64,000 nt of DNA from Xenorhabdus ishibashii (GTDB lineage: Bacteria > Pseudomonadota > Gammaproteobacteria > Enterobacterales > Enterobacteriaceae), in the NCBI RefSeq assembly GCF_002632755.1, contig NZ_NJAK01000002.1, positions 217,200 through 281,199 of the forward strand, read 5' to 3'. This document shows, one piece after another, positions 7,494-16,987 of this stretch; within the stretch, counting starts at the first letter, position 1; each line of letters opens with the position of its first letter. The notes under the pieces are model-generated. The model saw nothing but the letters and a program-made list of their open reading frames with translations. It made no database searches and had not been told where the DNA came from. A program made the position numbers and the translations under genes.

Positions 7494-10400
7494 CTAAAAT
7501 TTCCAATTGGCGTTCAGGAATACACTATTATCCTTATGGTTGTCTGATAAAACACCGCTATATCCCAATGATAGTGTAGTATTTTTATTAATTTCCAATT
7601 GCGTACCTGCCTTAACGACAGCAGAATCCTGTGCGGCTGAAACACTGTTGACAGTAAACGTGGTATCGCTATTACTAAAACTTAATTTAGTGTCACGATC
7701 TACATTGCCAAACTGATGTTGCCAACCCAGTTCACCATATGCTCCTACAGTGATTTCATTTTCGGTCTGCCATTTTTGATCGACACGTAAACCTAATGTG
7801 GAAAAGGTTACATTTTTCGATTGTTTCTTACCGTTCAGTGCAGCAGCACCGCCATGTTCATTAATGCCTTCATTACGGAAATTAACATAAGATAGGTTGG
7901 CGAATGGTTCCAAATTCAGCCAAGAAGTATTTATTCCGTAAGCTGCCTCAGTAAACAATTGACCGGTCTGAGCACCATATTTCGCTTTCAGATTGTCAGA
8001 TTGATGACCAAAAGCAACCGAACGTTTGGTATCAAAACGATGCCAACTGTAAGTAGTTCCGGCACGCAATGCCAAAGCATCAATCTGTTTGCTGCCATAT
8101 AGAGCCAAATGAAAATTGTTACTGCGTGCTGAAGTATTATATCCACCATTCAAAGAAGAGCGGGTATATCCGGTAGCGACACCAAATCGCCAATCATCAC
8201 TCAATTCTTTATCCACTCCTAATAACACGCCATAGTTGGATACACGATAACCATTGGCTTCACTATTACCATTGGCACGTTGCCAGTTACCTATTATTTG
8301 TCCCCAAGAGCCGTTTTTATCCGCTTTGATATCCTGTTCAATGGTTCCACCATGAGCCTGACGCAAACGGGTGTTCAGAGTATCGCGCATATAGCGGCTA
8401 TTATTGATTTGTGCCGCAGCAATATCAGCATGGATCTGCCCGGAAGAAAGTTGCCGAAATGCTTGACGCGCTTGCGCCGCTGTATCAAACATCAAGATAC
8501 TTTCATAAACCGGATGGCCAAAACTCAGATTATCAGCGGCACTAGCAACCGCACGTTCATTAGCAGTCATTCCTAAACTGGCAAATGTGGTGGAATTACG
8601 TTTTATATCCAACATCACTCGATTAGTTTGGTAACTAAGCTCAGTGCCAACGAACAAATAGTTTGGCACCACGGTTGCAAACTTGCCGTTGATACCAAGG
8701 TTTGCTTGCAGAATATTATATTGCTGCCCAAGCAAACTACGAACTTCCTGCTGCGATAACAAGTTACTACTATTTTCCAGAGTGACTTGCACTTCACCGC
8801 CTTTCAACGTTGCTAAGCCATTGCTGATAATACGATCACTATGACCCAGGCTATTTGGTACAACTTCTACCAGATAGCGCGAACCAGCTTGGAAAGTAAC
8901 ATCACGATCAACTTTCAGCGTACCGCCAGAACTTAGGCCAGAGTTGGTACTTAAGCTTCCGGGTGCAATATTGGCGCCGGAATTGGCTAATAGTGAACCG
9001 ACTGTACCATCTCCTCCCAACATTGCGCCATTTTTCACAGTAACATCCGAAGCTATGGAGCCGCTAACCAGTAAACGGCCTTGTTCCACCATAGTTGGCC
9101 CTTTATAGGTGCTATTTTTACCGGCAAGTTCGAGTGTTCCGTTACCGATTTTCGTTAATCCGCCGTGACCGGAAATATCATTACCCCAACTGTCATAGGC
9201 GCATTCAATACCATTGCAGACTCGTTCTACAGTCGTGCCTTTCTCAACTATGCCGCCAATACCTGGAATATTGGCGATAAATTGAATTTCAGAATAAGAG
9301 CCAGGAATATAGAATTTCTTGGGAATATCCTTTTCTGTGATGAACATCCTTGGACCATCAATAGCATCTTTCAGGCTCAGCATTCCCCACCCATACATGT
9401 CATCCAAACCTGGTTCACCTAAATCAGTTGCCGTGGTTTTGAGGACATCAGCGATTTGTCCAGCAGTCATGTAGGGAAAACGTTGCATTAAGACAGCAGC
9501 GGCTCCAGCCACATGTGGCGATGCCATTGATGTCCCTGTGTAGGCATCGTAGGTAGGATCAATGGTAATTTCACCATCTTGGAAAGCATCTTCGTCGATT
9601 TTTCCATTCACCTTGGAAACGAATTTTCCCGTACTACTGTAAATTTTTGTTCCTGGTGCGGACAAACAGTAACTGGCAGTATAATCACAACGCGTTGATG
9701 AAACGTTAATTTCGTTTTCTCTGGTCAGGTTGGCAACACTGAGGTAGTTTTTCAATGCATCAGGGAAGAAGTAGGGCATACCCGCATGTAACCAAGTGAC
9801 GTTATAGTTATTTGCATTTCCCGCGGCAAAAACAACTAATTTTCCATGACGCGCTGCACGCAATAGGCCTGCAGTTCTCGTTATATAGTCATCGAGTTCT
9901 GGAATTGGAGAGCGGCTTAACCGATCCAAATCATCCTTAATCGGTGTGACATAATTAATGAGATCTTGCAGTTTGACTGAGTAGTACTTGACTGTCCCAT
10001 TTTCCCATCGTTTAGGTTTGCCGTTTTCATCAGTTTCATAGCGAGGGCGAACTCCCCAACTGTTATTAATGACACGTACATTGCTTTGGATCATGGCTTC
10101 TGTGCGGTTATAGGAATTTTGCAAATATTTTCCGGTAACCAAACCCGCATCAAACGCCACACCGTGCATTTCCTTGCCGTCTCGGTTTGCTGCAATGATC
10201 CCAGAAACATGGTTACCATGAGCTCCAAAACTGATAATCCCAGTGTCGGGGTCTTTATCGTAATTCCAGGTATCTTCTGGGCTTAGAATTTTCAGTTTGC
10301 CTGCAAATTCAGGATGATTGGTAACGGCTTCATCCAATACACCAACATTAATACCTTTTCCTGTGTAACCACGAGCATAAGCATAATGGGCACCAATAGC

Positions 10401-10568
10401 GGCCAATCCCCACTGATGATTAAATTCATCTGATAACCAACTATTTGGTGAGTTTTTCTTACCTTGTTCCTGATATTCAGTAGCGGCCATTGAAACATTA
10501 ACAGGTAATAATCCAAAAAATAATGTTATCCACAGAAAAATCGGTCGTGCCGAATTGTTTTTTTTCAT
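7494..10568 (-). CDS. autotransporter subtilisin-like serine protease
   Basis: About 1,024 residues. The ATG at 10568 (MKKNNSARPIFLW) is preferred over a TTG seven codons upstream because it begins a clean signal peptide ending near VNVSMA. The passenger is an S8 peptidase: Asp79 in VGVLDEA, His118 in HGNHVSG, oxyanion Asn251 in FAAGN, and Ser347 in GTSMASPHVAG. It is followed by a beta-helix stretch with an autotransporter-associated repeat (LTKIGNGTLELAGKNSTYKG). The last 280 or so residues form an outer-membrane beta barrel ending in aromatic F (ANWKF). It secretes itself (type V) and resembles the Serratia extracellular serine protease. Probably a secreted or surface protease. Confidence 0.92.
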   Translation of the reverse strand: MKKNNSARPIFLWITLFFGLLPVNVSMAATEYQEQGKKNSPNSWLSDEFNHQWGLAAIGAHYAYARGYTGKGINVGVLDEAVTNHPEFAGKLKILSPEDTWNYDKDPDTGIISFGAHGNHVSGIIAANRDGKEMHGVAFDAGLVTGKYLQNSYNRTEAMIQSNVRVINNSWGVRPRYETDENGKPKRWENGTVKYYSVKLQDLINYVTPIKDDLDRLSRSPIPELDDYITRTAGLLRAARHGKLVVFAAGNANNYNVTWLHAGMPYFFPDALKNYLSVANLTRENEINVSSTRCDYTASYCLSAPGTKIYSSTGKFVSKVNGKIDEDAFQDGEITIDPTYDAYTGTSMASPHVAGAAAVLMQRFPYMTAGQIADVLKTTATDLGEPGLDDMYGWGMLSLKDAIDGPRMFITEKDIPKKFYIPGSYSEIQFIANIPGIGGIVEKGTTVERVCNGIECAYDSWGNDISGHGGLTKIGNGTLELAGKNSTYKGPTMVEQGRLLVSGSIASDVTVKNGAMLGGDGTVGSLLANSGANIAPGSLSTNSGLSSGGTLKVDRDVTFQAGSRYLVEVVPNSLGHSDRIISNGLATLKGGEVQVTLENSSNLLSQQEVRSLLGQQYNILQANLGINGKFATVVPNYLFVGTELSYQTNRVMLDIKRNSTTFASLGMTANERAVASAADNLSFGHPVYESILMFDTAAQARQAFRQLSSGQIHADIAAAQINNSRYMRDTLNTRLRQAHGGTIEQDIKADKNGSWGQIIGNWQRANGNSEANGYRVSNYGVLLGVDKELSDDWRFGVATGYTRSSLNGGYNTSARSNNFHLALYGSKQIDALALRAGTTYSWHRFDTKRSVAFGHQSDNLKAKYGAQTGQLFTEAAYGINTSWLNLEPFANLSYVNFRNEGINEHGGAAALNGKKQSKNVTFSTLGLRVDQKWQTENEITVGAYGELGWQHQFGNVDRDTKLSFSNSDTTFTVNSVSAAQDSAVVKAGTQLEINKNTTLSLGYSGVLSDNHKDNSVFLNANWKF

Positions 10569-10945
10569 AATAGAGATTCCATTTTTCAAAAAGTGGCAAC
10601 TTTCAATTCGCTGTCTGGAACGTCGCTCCTTGAAAAGTCCTTATTAATAAAACCGATGACAATAATTAAGATGTAACAAGTAGGCTATGGTGAGATGAGC
10701 TATTTTGAATTATCTACAATATAGACCATAAATATCTTCTGCCTACAAATTGCTATAGCATAATAATTAAACGCAAAATGCAAGCTGGAAATTAACTTTA
10801 TTGCAACTTTCTTGCAACAATAAAGATCATGCAAATAACATTATTCTGTTTAAAATTCCTTTGAAGTGGCATAATTTTGGTGTGATATGAATTAATTGAA
10901 TGTTATTAGTTTGTGGTTTTTGTATGAATTGCGATAAGCATCTCG
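10569..10945. other. AT-rich upstream region of the autotransporter gene
   Basis: No convincing gene. The region is AT-rich and probably holds the minus-strand promoter of the autotransporter. TTGCAACTTTCTTGCAACAA near 10801-10820 contains two TTGCAAC copies in direct repeat, a possible binding site; nothing stronger is visible. Confidence 0.4.
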
Positions 10946-11054
10946 CCCCCAATTATAGTTTGCCTTTTGTTAACGTGAGAGCCGCAGGTATGCATCAGGG
11001 GTAATTGCAACTGTGCAACAAATTGGAACCGCTATTACATCGAAAGTAGAGTAA
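10946..11054 (+). pseudogene. short remnant of an MFS permease
   Basis: Two adjacent frames give PNYSLPFVNVRAAG and then ASGVIATVQQIGTAITSKVE followed by a stop. The second piece matches the 'aGxASGvxxTxqQiGxAxG' segment in the second half of 14-helix MFS efflux proteins. A frameshift near 10990 separates the two pieces, and no start or other helices remain. The identification rests on a short motif, so it is tentative. Confidence 0.4.
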
Positions 11055-11072
11055 ATCACGAGGATATCAAAA

Positions 11073-11498
11073 GTGATCAGACCATTTACAAAAGCAGATA
11101 TGGATACGGTTTTATCTATTTGGTTGGAAGCCTCCATTAAAGCCCACGGTTTTGTGGGGGCTGAATTTTGGCAATCGCAAGTCAAAAACATGAGGAATAT
11201 CTATATTCCGACTTCAGAAGTGTATGTTTATGTGCAAAATTCTAATATTGTCGGTTTTTATGCACTTCACGAAAATAACTTGGCCGCAGTTTTTGTATCA
11301 CCAGATAAACAGGGGCAGGGAATTGGCAAGGCATTAGTGGATGATGCTAAAAACCGAAGAACTGAACTCACGTTATCGGTTTATCGGCAAAACCAAGCAA
11401 GTTACGAATTCTACTTATCGCAAGGGTTTTATGTTGTTAGCGAAGAAATAGATGAACACACTGGATGCCAAGAATATTTTATGTGCTTACAAAGGTAG
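11073..11498 (+). CDS. GNAT-family N-acetyltransferase (YjaB-like)
   Basis: A 141-residue protein starting at GTG, with ACGAGGA upstream. The GNAT acetyl-CoA loop is visible as VSPDKQGQGIGKALV (about 75-89), preceded by the strand GFYALHENNLAAVFV. The C-terminal part (VYRQNQASYEFYLSQGFYVV) matches the family's alpha4-beta6 region. Size and layout resemble E. coli YjaB. It would transfer acetyl from acetyl-CoA to an amine; the acceptor is unknown. It stands alone between two minus-strand units. Confidence 0.85.
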   Translation: MIRPFTKADMDTVLSIWLEASIKAHGFVGAEFWQSQVKNMRNIYIPTSEVYVYVQNSNIVGFYALHENNLAAVFVSPDKQGQGIGKALVDDAKNRRTELTLSVYRQNQASYEFYLSQGFYVVSEEIDEHTGCQEYFMCLQR

Positions 11499-11693
11499 AT
11501 GGCACATTTATATTGTGAAAACGTCACCTAATTGCGAAGTGGAAATTTGTTAAGAGTTGACCTCTTAATCAAATCGGATGAAATAAGATCGAACATTGGC
11601 CTGTTATTAAACAAAAATGCCAAAAATACGGTGTACTGTGTTTTTATACAGTCATCATTCGGTATGTAGATGTTTAAGTGTTCGTTTTACGCT

Positions 11694-11719
11694 CGGCTCA
11701 AATTTTTGAGCCGATCTTT
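11694..11719. terminator. rho-independent-type hairpin
   Basis: CGGCTCA (11694-11700) pairs with TGAGCCG (11707-11713) around AATTTT, followed by ATCTTTA. It lies between the GNAT gene and the convergent FMN reductase, so it may end transcripts from either side. Confidence 0.6.
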
Positions 11720-11746
11720 ATGCATAAGGAACTGAATATTGTTTAC

Positions 11747-12343
11747 TTACATCCCATACAGATAATTTTTGCTTTCTTCACCAACATCTTCACGAACTTG
11801 CTCCAATGCTTTAGCATAAAACTTAAGTAGTTTCAGCGTATAGTTAATACGGCTTTCAAATACCTCATCGTTACAAATTAGCTCGTTTGAAATTAAATTT
11901 TCACTTTGACGGAAAATTAAATGGTCAGGTAAAAAACAAACATGATTATTTTTAAAACCTGTCATCCGTAATTCGCAAAGAGGATAAACACCATTAATTC
12001 CACTTGATACACTCGCCAATAATGCTGGTTTATGGCCTAATTCTGCTATAGAACAATGTAACAGAAGGTTCTTCAACGCCGGAGTTGACATTCCATGCCA
12101 TTCTGGAGTAATAAAAATAAATGCCTTACTCTCTCTTAAATGTTGTGCAATCGGCTGCCAGGGATGAGATTCCGCTGATATATCTGTTGTATAACCGTCA
12201 TGTAATGGCAATTCTACACTGGAGAGATCCAAAAGTTCTATTTCAGTAAACCCATATTCACTACTTAATTTCTGCAAATAGTGAGCTACACGTTGGCTGA
12301 GAGAATCTGGGCGTTGACTGCCTGAAATTATAGTAAGTTTCAT
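11747..12343 (-). CDS. NADPH-dependent FMN reductase-family protein
   Basis: A 198-residue flavodoxin-fold protein. The start (LTIISGSQRPDSLSQRVAHY) is the phosphate-binding loop that holds FMN in the SsuE/ChrR/AzoR-like group, and ITPEWHGMSTPALKNLL is the conserved second FMN contact. The group reduces FMN, quinones or metals with NAD(P)H. ACAGGA precedes the ATG at 12343. The truncated EamA gene lies 28 bases upstream on the same strand, so the two were probably one operon under the MarR regulator beyond. Confidence 0.82.
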   Translation of the reverse strand: MKLTIISGSQRPDSLSQRVAHYLQKLSSEYGFTEIELLDLSSVELPLHDGYTTDISAESHPWQPIAQHLRESKAFIFITPEWHGMSTPALKNLLLHCSIAELGHKPALLASVSSGINGVYPLCELRMTGFKNNHVCFLPDHLIFRQSENLISNELICNDEVFESRINYTLKLLKFYAKALEQVREDVGEESKNYLYGM

Positions 12344-12371
12344 TGATTTTCCTGTTATTTTTAATAGCTAA

Positions 12372-13019
12372 TTAAACTGTAGTGTTATGGTTTTTTCTTA
12401 TCTGATTTCGGGGAATCGAAAGCCAAACAGCGATAATGATTGTGCATGACCCTAATATTTGTAGTAAGGAAAACGTTTGTTTTAGAAATAAATACCCTAA
12501 AATACAAGCAGATAGAGCGCTGAGGAATCCCAGAAAAGAGATTGTCACAACAGGTAACTTTTCAATGCCTCGAAACCAGATAATATAAGAAAATACAGCA
12601 CCAATTATGCATAAATAGCTGTAACCAAGAATATTAGTTACAGTAAGATGTTGTGGTAAACCTTCTATGGAAATAGTAACAGGCAATAACATTAATCCTC
12701 CAAGAGTTAATTGCCAGCCGGTGAAACTTAGTAATGATAAGTTGCTGGGGCGATTCCAATATTTGGTAAGCACAATCCCTAAAGCCATACAACCGCATCC
12801 TGCGAAGCCCGCAATAACACCTTGCCAATTTAGACTGGTAGTTGAGTTCAATACTAATAAACTGATCCCGATAATTCCCAATATCGCCGAAATAATGTGT
12901 TTTATTGTGAGAGAGGTTTTCAATATACAAGTGCTTAACAATATAACAATTATAGGCTGGCAAGCCATGATCAATGATGCCGTTCCACCTGGGAGATATC
13001 CCGCTGTAACTTCTGCCAT
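12372..13019 (-). pseudogene. EamA/DMT-family transporter lacking its N-terminus
   Basis: 215 residues with about seven hydrophobic segments. The family usually has about 290-300 residues in two EamA repeats with ten helices. This frame begins in the middle of the first repeat (GGTASLIMACQPIIVILLS corresponds to helices 3-4), and the same frame is closed by a stop only 15 codons upstream of the ATG. About 80 residues are missing, so the gene is a probable remnant. The C-terminal repeat (LGYSYLCIIGAVFSYIIWF) is intact. It is divergent from a MarR gene across a strong palindrome. Confidence 0.72.
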
Positions 13020-13109
13020 GTCAAAAACCTTATAACTAATTAATTTTATTTGATATTTACCTTGTTAATCACTCTTTATAATTATTTTCGTATTGAAAAT
13101 ATCATCAAA

Positions 13110-13135
13110 AAACTATCTTTACGTAAAGATAGTTT
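13110..13135. promoter_or_regulatory. 26-bp perfect palindrome, likely MarR operator
   Basis: A perfect inverted repeat whose centre reads TATCTTTACGTAAAGATA. It lies between the divergent EamA remnant and the MarR gene, 69 bases before the MarR start. MarR proteins bind as dimers to palindromes of roughly this size and commonly repress themselves and a divergent transporter, so it is the probable operator (inference). Confidence 0.7.
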
Positions 13136-13203
13136 AAAATAATAGCCTAATTGATTTTTATCAAGTATCTTTTTGTCGAAATAAAAATGGATAGGGAAAA
13201 AGT

Positions 13204-13707
13204 ATGAAGTACGATCACGTTGACCGATTAATGATACAGTGGGAACAACAGCGCCCAGACCTTGATCCGTCGTCGATGGGCGTCATTGGACGGTTATGCC
13301 GTATAAATAAAATTATTGAACAACGCTTGCAACAGGCTTTCAAAGAACACGGCTTAAGCGCTATAGAATTTGATATCCTTGCGACACTACGGCGTAATAA
13401 TATACCTATTACGCCTACTGAACTATATCAATCCGTTATGCTAACTTCCGGAGCAATGAGTACTCGTATTGAACATATGGTACAGCGAGGATTGATTGGA
13501 CGTATTGCTAACGAGGAAGACCGGCGTAGTTGCAAGATTTTTCTGACCCCAGAAGGGAAGACATTGATAGACAAAGCTGTGGAAAGCCATTTGGAGAACC
13601 AAAAAGCAATTCTTAAGCCATTGACAGAAACTCAACAAGAGCAACTTGCAACGCTTTTACGACATTGGTTGCTGGATAATGAGCCAACCCCAAAAGACTC
13701 GCCCTGA
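13204..13707 (+). CDS. MarR-family transcriptional regulator
   Basis: A 167-residue protein with the MarR winged helix: IEFDILATLRR, then TPTELYQSVMLTSGAMSTRIEHMVQRGLI (recognition helix) and the wing RIANEEDRRSCKIFLTPEG with its conserved D-x-R. MarR proteins usually respond to phenolic or oxidant ligands. AGGGAAAAAGT precedes the ATG. The 26-bp palindrome in its promoter and the divergent transporter/reductase pair point to local control. Confidence 0.9.
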   Translation: MKYDHVDRLMIQWEQQRPDLDPSSMGVIGRLCRINKIIEQRLQQAFKEHGLSAIEFDILATLRRNNIPITPTELYQSVMLTSGAMSTRIEHMVQRGLIGRIANEEDRRSCKIFLTPEGKTLIDKAVESHLENQKAILKPLTETQQEQLATLLRHWLLDNEPTPKDSP

Positions 13708-13721
13708 TGTAAATCAGGGCG
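13700..13721. terminator. hairpin over the MarR stop codon
   Basis: CGCCCTGAT (13700-13708) pairs perfectly with ATCAGGGCG (13713-13721) around GTAA. It covers the MarR stop codon and lies before the convergent TonB receptor gene. No strong T-run follows. Confidence 0.55.
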
Positions 13722-13745
13722 AGAGAGGCCTAAGAATAGAAAATA

Positions 13746-15746
13746 TTAGAATTTAACATTCATTCTTGCCCAATAAGTACGTCCAGGCTCGTTTACTGCC
13801 GTGTTACCGGAATAGCCAAAGCCTTGATTTCCTGCCAGATTAAGGTGTTCGCTATAGGTTTTATCAAAAATGTTGTCAATACCAGCACTAATTTGAATGT
13901 TTTTTGCCACCTGATAGGTTGCATGTGCAGATAGAATGGCGAAGCCTTTGCTACGATCAAAGTCTTTGCCTACAACGTTACCTTCATTGATTGCCACTCG
14001 GTGTTGGCTATTCACCAGGCGCAGCAAACCATTGCTAGTCCAGTCGCCATGTTCCCAAGTCAAGCCGAAACGGGCTTCCAAAGGTGGGATCTGCGGCAAG
14101 GGACGATGGCTAGTGATATTTTGTGCCCAAGAATACGCCAGGCTGGCATCAGTTTTCCAATTTTCGTTAAACTTATAAGCAACCCCCGTTTCTCCGCCCA
14201 TCGTGGTGGCATTTACATTGCGAGCCAGGGAGTTCTTGTTGTTATAATCGAACAGGATAAAATCATTCACCTTACCCACATACGCTGATATCCAACCTTT
14301 CAGGCGGTTATCATTGTATTGCGCACCGATATCCAACTGGGTTGTTTTTTCAGATTTTATACCAGTGAAGGCACTTTCACCCGCTTTACCCGAAAACAGC
14401 TCCCAGTAATCAGGAAAACGCTCGGTATATCCAATACCAGCATACAGCATCACAGGCGTCTCTTTCAGTTTATGTTCAAACCGAATAAAGCCCGCTGGCA
14501 GAGTCTCTTTACGTTCTTGTTGGGTGGAGTATTTATATACCGTCGCATGATCCAAACGCGCACCACTGATAACTTTGTTCTGTTCAGTTGCATCCCAGGT
14601 TAATTCGCCAAAAATACCGTAATCACGGAAACGGGCGTTTTTCATCCACCCATTTCTTTCAGATTCGACCATTTTACGATTGGTATTAGTACGGTGAATA
14701 TTGGTTTGCATATCCACACCGCTCTGTAACTTGAAATCTTCCCACATCCAAGTTCCCATCATACGACCACCCATTGTCAGGCGATCGGGTTCTGAGGCCA
14801 TTTTCATTTTTGAATGACGCATGGAATAGTTATCCATAACATGGTCGGTGTAATTGTAATAGAAATTAGATTCGAATTTATCAAACACCTCACCAATGTT
14901 AGTTTTTTCAAAACGCACACCAAGACTTTTTCGCTTGAATTGAGAACCATCCATTCCTCGTGTGGCGTAACGTGCCTCACCATCACCTTGTCCAGCGTTT
15001 AATTCCAGTAACGTATCGTCATCAGGTGTCCAACCTAAAGCGATATCGGTATTCCATTTATCCCAGCGAGAAGGAACGTGATTACCATCACCATCTTTAT
15101 AATCATTGGAACGAGATTTGTTTCCAATCAAACGGATATAACCTAGTTCATTACCAATACTGAGATCAGCATTACCATCCCAGCGACGATTAGAACCAAC
15201 AACTGTGCTGACATTACCTTGAGCACCAAATTGTTCAAACTGAGGACGAACACGCTCGAAACGAATAGTTCCCGCCGAATTACCCGAACCCCAGAGTACG
15301 GTTTGTGGGCCTTTGACTAAACTCAAAACGTCATAACTTTCTGGTGAAATATAAGAACTTGGCGCATCCATACGGCCACCGCAAGAGCCCAATATTTCAC
15401 TGTCATCAATTAACATTCTCAGACGAGAACCAAACATGCCACGGAATACCGGATCACCATTAGTGCCACCGTTACGGATCTGTGAAAACCCAGGAATGGT
15501 TTTCAGGTAATCAGAACCATCACTGGCAGGTACGGGTTGGCGAGGTTTTTTTAGTGAAGAGGTTACCTCAAGTGGTGAAATTGCTGGTGCAGTTACAGTG
15601 ATCACAGCTTCATCGTGATCATCAGCAATGCGAGTTTCTTTGGTATGTTGTTCCATATTGGCAGCCCAAGCAATGGTTGGCATAGTGAACGCGATAGCCA
15701 AAGCTGCAGTCAGTGGCGATATATGAAATAATTGTGTAGCAGACAT
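13746..15746 (-). CDS. TonB-dependent copper receptor (OprC/NosA-like)
   Basis: About 666 residues. The ATG at 15746 is chosen because AAGGAA precedes it and it begins a signal peptide ending near IAWA; the frame extends 11 codons further upstream without a ribosome site. After a TonB-box-like AVITVTAP comes the plug domain, then a 22-strand barrel ending in a terminal F (RMNVKF). ILGSCGGRMDAPSSYISPE in the plug matches the copper-receptor subgroup. NIFDKTYSEHLNL is the typical end of the family. It imports copper or a copper complex across the outer membrane using TonB energy. The DUF2946 gene lies 77 bases upstream, a usual partner. Confidence 0.88.
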   Translation of the reverse strand: MSATQLFHISPLTAALAIAFTMPTIAWAANMEQHTKETRIADDHDEAVITVTAPAISPLEVTSSLKKPRQPVPASDGSDYLKTIPGFSQIRNGGTNGDPVFRGMFGSRLRMLIDDSEILGSCGGRMDAPSSYISPESYDVLSLVKGPQTVLWGSGNSAGTIRFERVRPQFEQFGAQGNVSTVVGSNRRWDGNADLSIGNELGYIRLIGNKSRSNDYKDGDGNHVPSRWDKWNTDIALGWTPDDDTLLELNAGQGDGEARYATRGMDGSQFKRKSLGVRFEKTNIGEVFDKFESNFYYNYTDHVMDNYSMRHSKMKMASEPDRLTMGGRMMGTWMWEDFKLQSGVDMQTNIHRTNTNRKMVESERNGWMKNARFRDYGIFGELTWDATEQNKVISGARLDHATVYKYSTQQERKETLPAGFIRFEHKLKETPVMLYAGIGYTERFPDYWELFSGKAGESAFTGIKSEKTTQLDIGAQYNDNRLKGWISAYVGKVNDFILFDYNNKNSLARNVNATTMGGETGVAYKFNENWKTDASLAYSWAQNITSHRPLPQIPPLEARFGLTWEHGDWTSNGLLRLVNSQHRVAINEGNVVGKDFDRSKGFAILSAHATYQVAKNIQISAGIDNIFDKTYSEHLNLAGNQGFGYSGNTAVNEPGRTYWARMNVKF

Positions 15747-15823
15747 AAAAAATTCCTTAATTAGTAACTTGCCGTACAAACTACATAAGGCAAGGAAAAT
15801 AAAATGGTTTATTTCAAAAAAGA

Positions 15824-16225
15824 CTAATTAAGGGGTGGGGCGCGTGGTTGTGATTCACCGTAAAAGAGCCGAATAACTGGGCCACAGAAGCTCGATGCTG
15901 GTGGCGTTCGGGATACTACTAGTGTTCGTAGAATGAAGGGAACAAAACCACCAGCTAATAATGGCAGATTAATCAGAAGCTGGCAGTAACCACAAGCGAT
16001 ATCATCCATCAATCCCATATGTACATGATCCATACCATGATGATTCATCGTATGTATCGATTGCATATCGGACACGGACATGCGGTGATTTGTCCCGCTT
16101 TTTATTCCTTCACGGTGTTGCGCCAGTGTTTTTGATACCACTGGTGCAATGAACAACATCAAAATCGCCAGTAAGGCGGAGATGGCAGGTGTTCGACTTT
16201 GTGAGAGGCGAAAAAGCGATAACAA
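15824..16225 (-). CDS. DUF2946 protein, Met/His-rich, copper-linked
   Basis: 133 residues with an N-terminal membrane segment (ISALLAILMLFIAPVV), a Met/His-rich stretch (MNHHGMDHVHMGLMDD) and ACGYCQLLINLPLL, the hallmark of DUF2946. These proteins are usually encoded beside TonB copper receptors, and the Met, His and CxxC residues fit Cu(I) binding (inference). The start is uncertain: the frame begins at TTG 16225, and no ATG precedes the membrane segment. It probably heads an operon with the receptor. Confidence 0.75.
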   Translation of the reverse strand: MLSLFRLSQSRTPAISALLAILMLFIAPVVSKTLAQHREGIKSGTNHRMSVSDMQSIHTMNHHGMDHVHMGLMDDIACGYCQLLINLPLLAGGFVPFILRTLVVSRTPPASSFCGPVIRLFYGESQPRAPPLN

Positions 16226-16374
16226 GCTAATGATCCGGATCAGTTTTTACGATTGAGGGCTAATTTTACTGCATTTTAAATGGAGGTTGTTGAAATATTT
16301 TGGGATACTAACTTATTCTGTGGTGCTATCCTAATTGCCCAAACCCACATAAAGAGCATCAGCAAAATAATAAT

Positions 16375-16812
16375 ATGAAAAAAAATAAAGTCATGAACTT
16401 AATTGAAAACAAATATCCAAAATCAGGTCATTGGGTATTTGGTGATTCTCCTTCCATGTATAATGAACTGGCTAAGTTGGTTGCCAAGGGTATAAAAACA
16501 GCAACAACTTGCTCGTTTCACTCTTATGAGTCGGACGATAACAAAATTACAATTGGTAATCACTATATTGTCTTCGACGGTAAAGAAAATCCAGTTTGTA
16601 TTATCAGAATAACTGCCATGCACTTGATGCAATTTTCTGAAATGACTGAAGAACTGGCATGGAAAGAAGGTGAGGGAGATAGAAGCTTGTTTCATTGGCA
16701 AGTAGAACATCAACGTTTTTTTGAGGGGATAAAGGAGTTTTCACCAGATATGGAAATTGTTGTGATCGAATTTAAGGTAATTGAAAACATCGTCGAAAAC
16801 ATTCCCTTATAG
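16375..16812 (+). CDS. ASCH-domain protein
   Basis: A 145-residue soluble protein. GIKTATTCSFHSYE, NHYIVFDGKENPVCIIRI and EGEGDRSLFHWQVEHQRFF are the three conserved blocks of ASCH domains, including the G-x-K-T-A-T-x-S and EGDxSLxxW signatures. ASCH proteins have a PUA-like fold; some act on modified nucleosides or RNA, and the role here is unknown. It is a single-gene unit closed by the hairpin at 16833. Confidence 0.85.
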   Translation: MKKNKVMNLIENKYPKSGHWVFGDSPSMYNELAKLVAKGIKTATTCSFHSYESDDNKITIGNHYIVFDGKENPVCIIRITAMHLMQFSEMTEELAWKEGEGDRSLFHWQVEHQRFFEGIKEFSPDMEIVVIEFKVIENIVENIPL

Positions 16813-16832
16813 ATATCGTCTTACCTATTATT

Positions 16833-16854
16833 GCCGCAACATTGCGGCTTTAAA
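16833..16854 (+). terminator. rho-independent-type hairpin after the ASCH gene
   Basis: GCCGCAA (16833-16839) pairs with TTGCGGC (16842-16848), followed by TTTAAATTT. It lies 20 bases after the ASCH stop and ends that transcript. Confidence 0.6.
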
Positions 16855-16987
16855 TTTATAAAAAAATCATTGAAGAAATTATGTCTACAGATAGTAGATG
16901 AAAGTATCCTTCTGTTCTTATTGGAAGTTTGTCATCATATTGCTTACCTCTTTTTGCTTACTTCTTTAAAGTTGAATAGATTCCATT

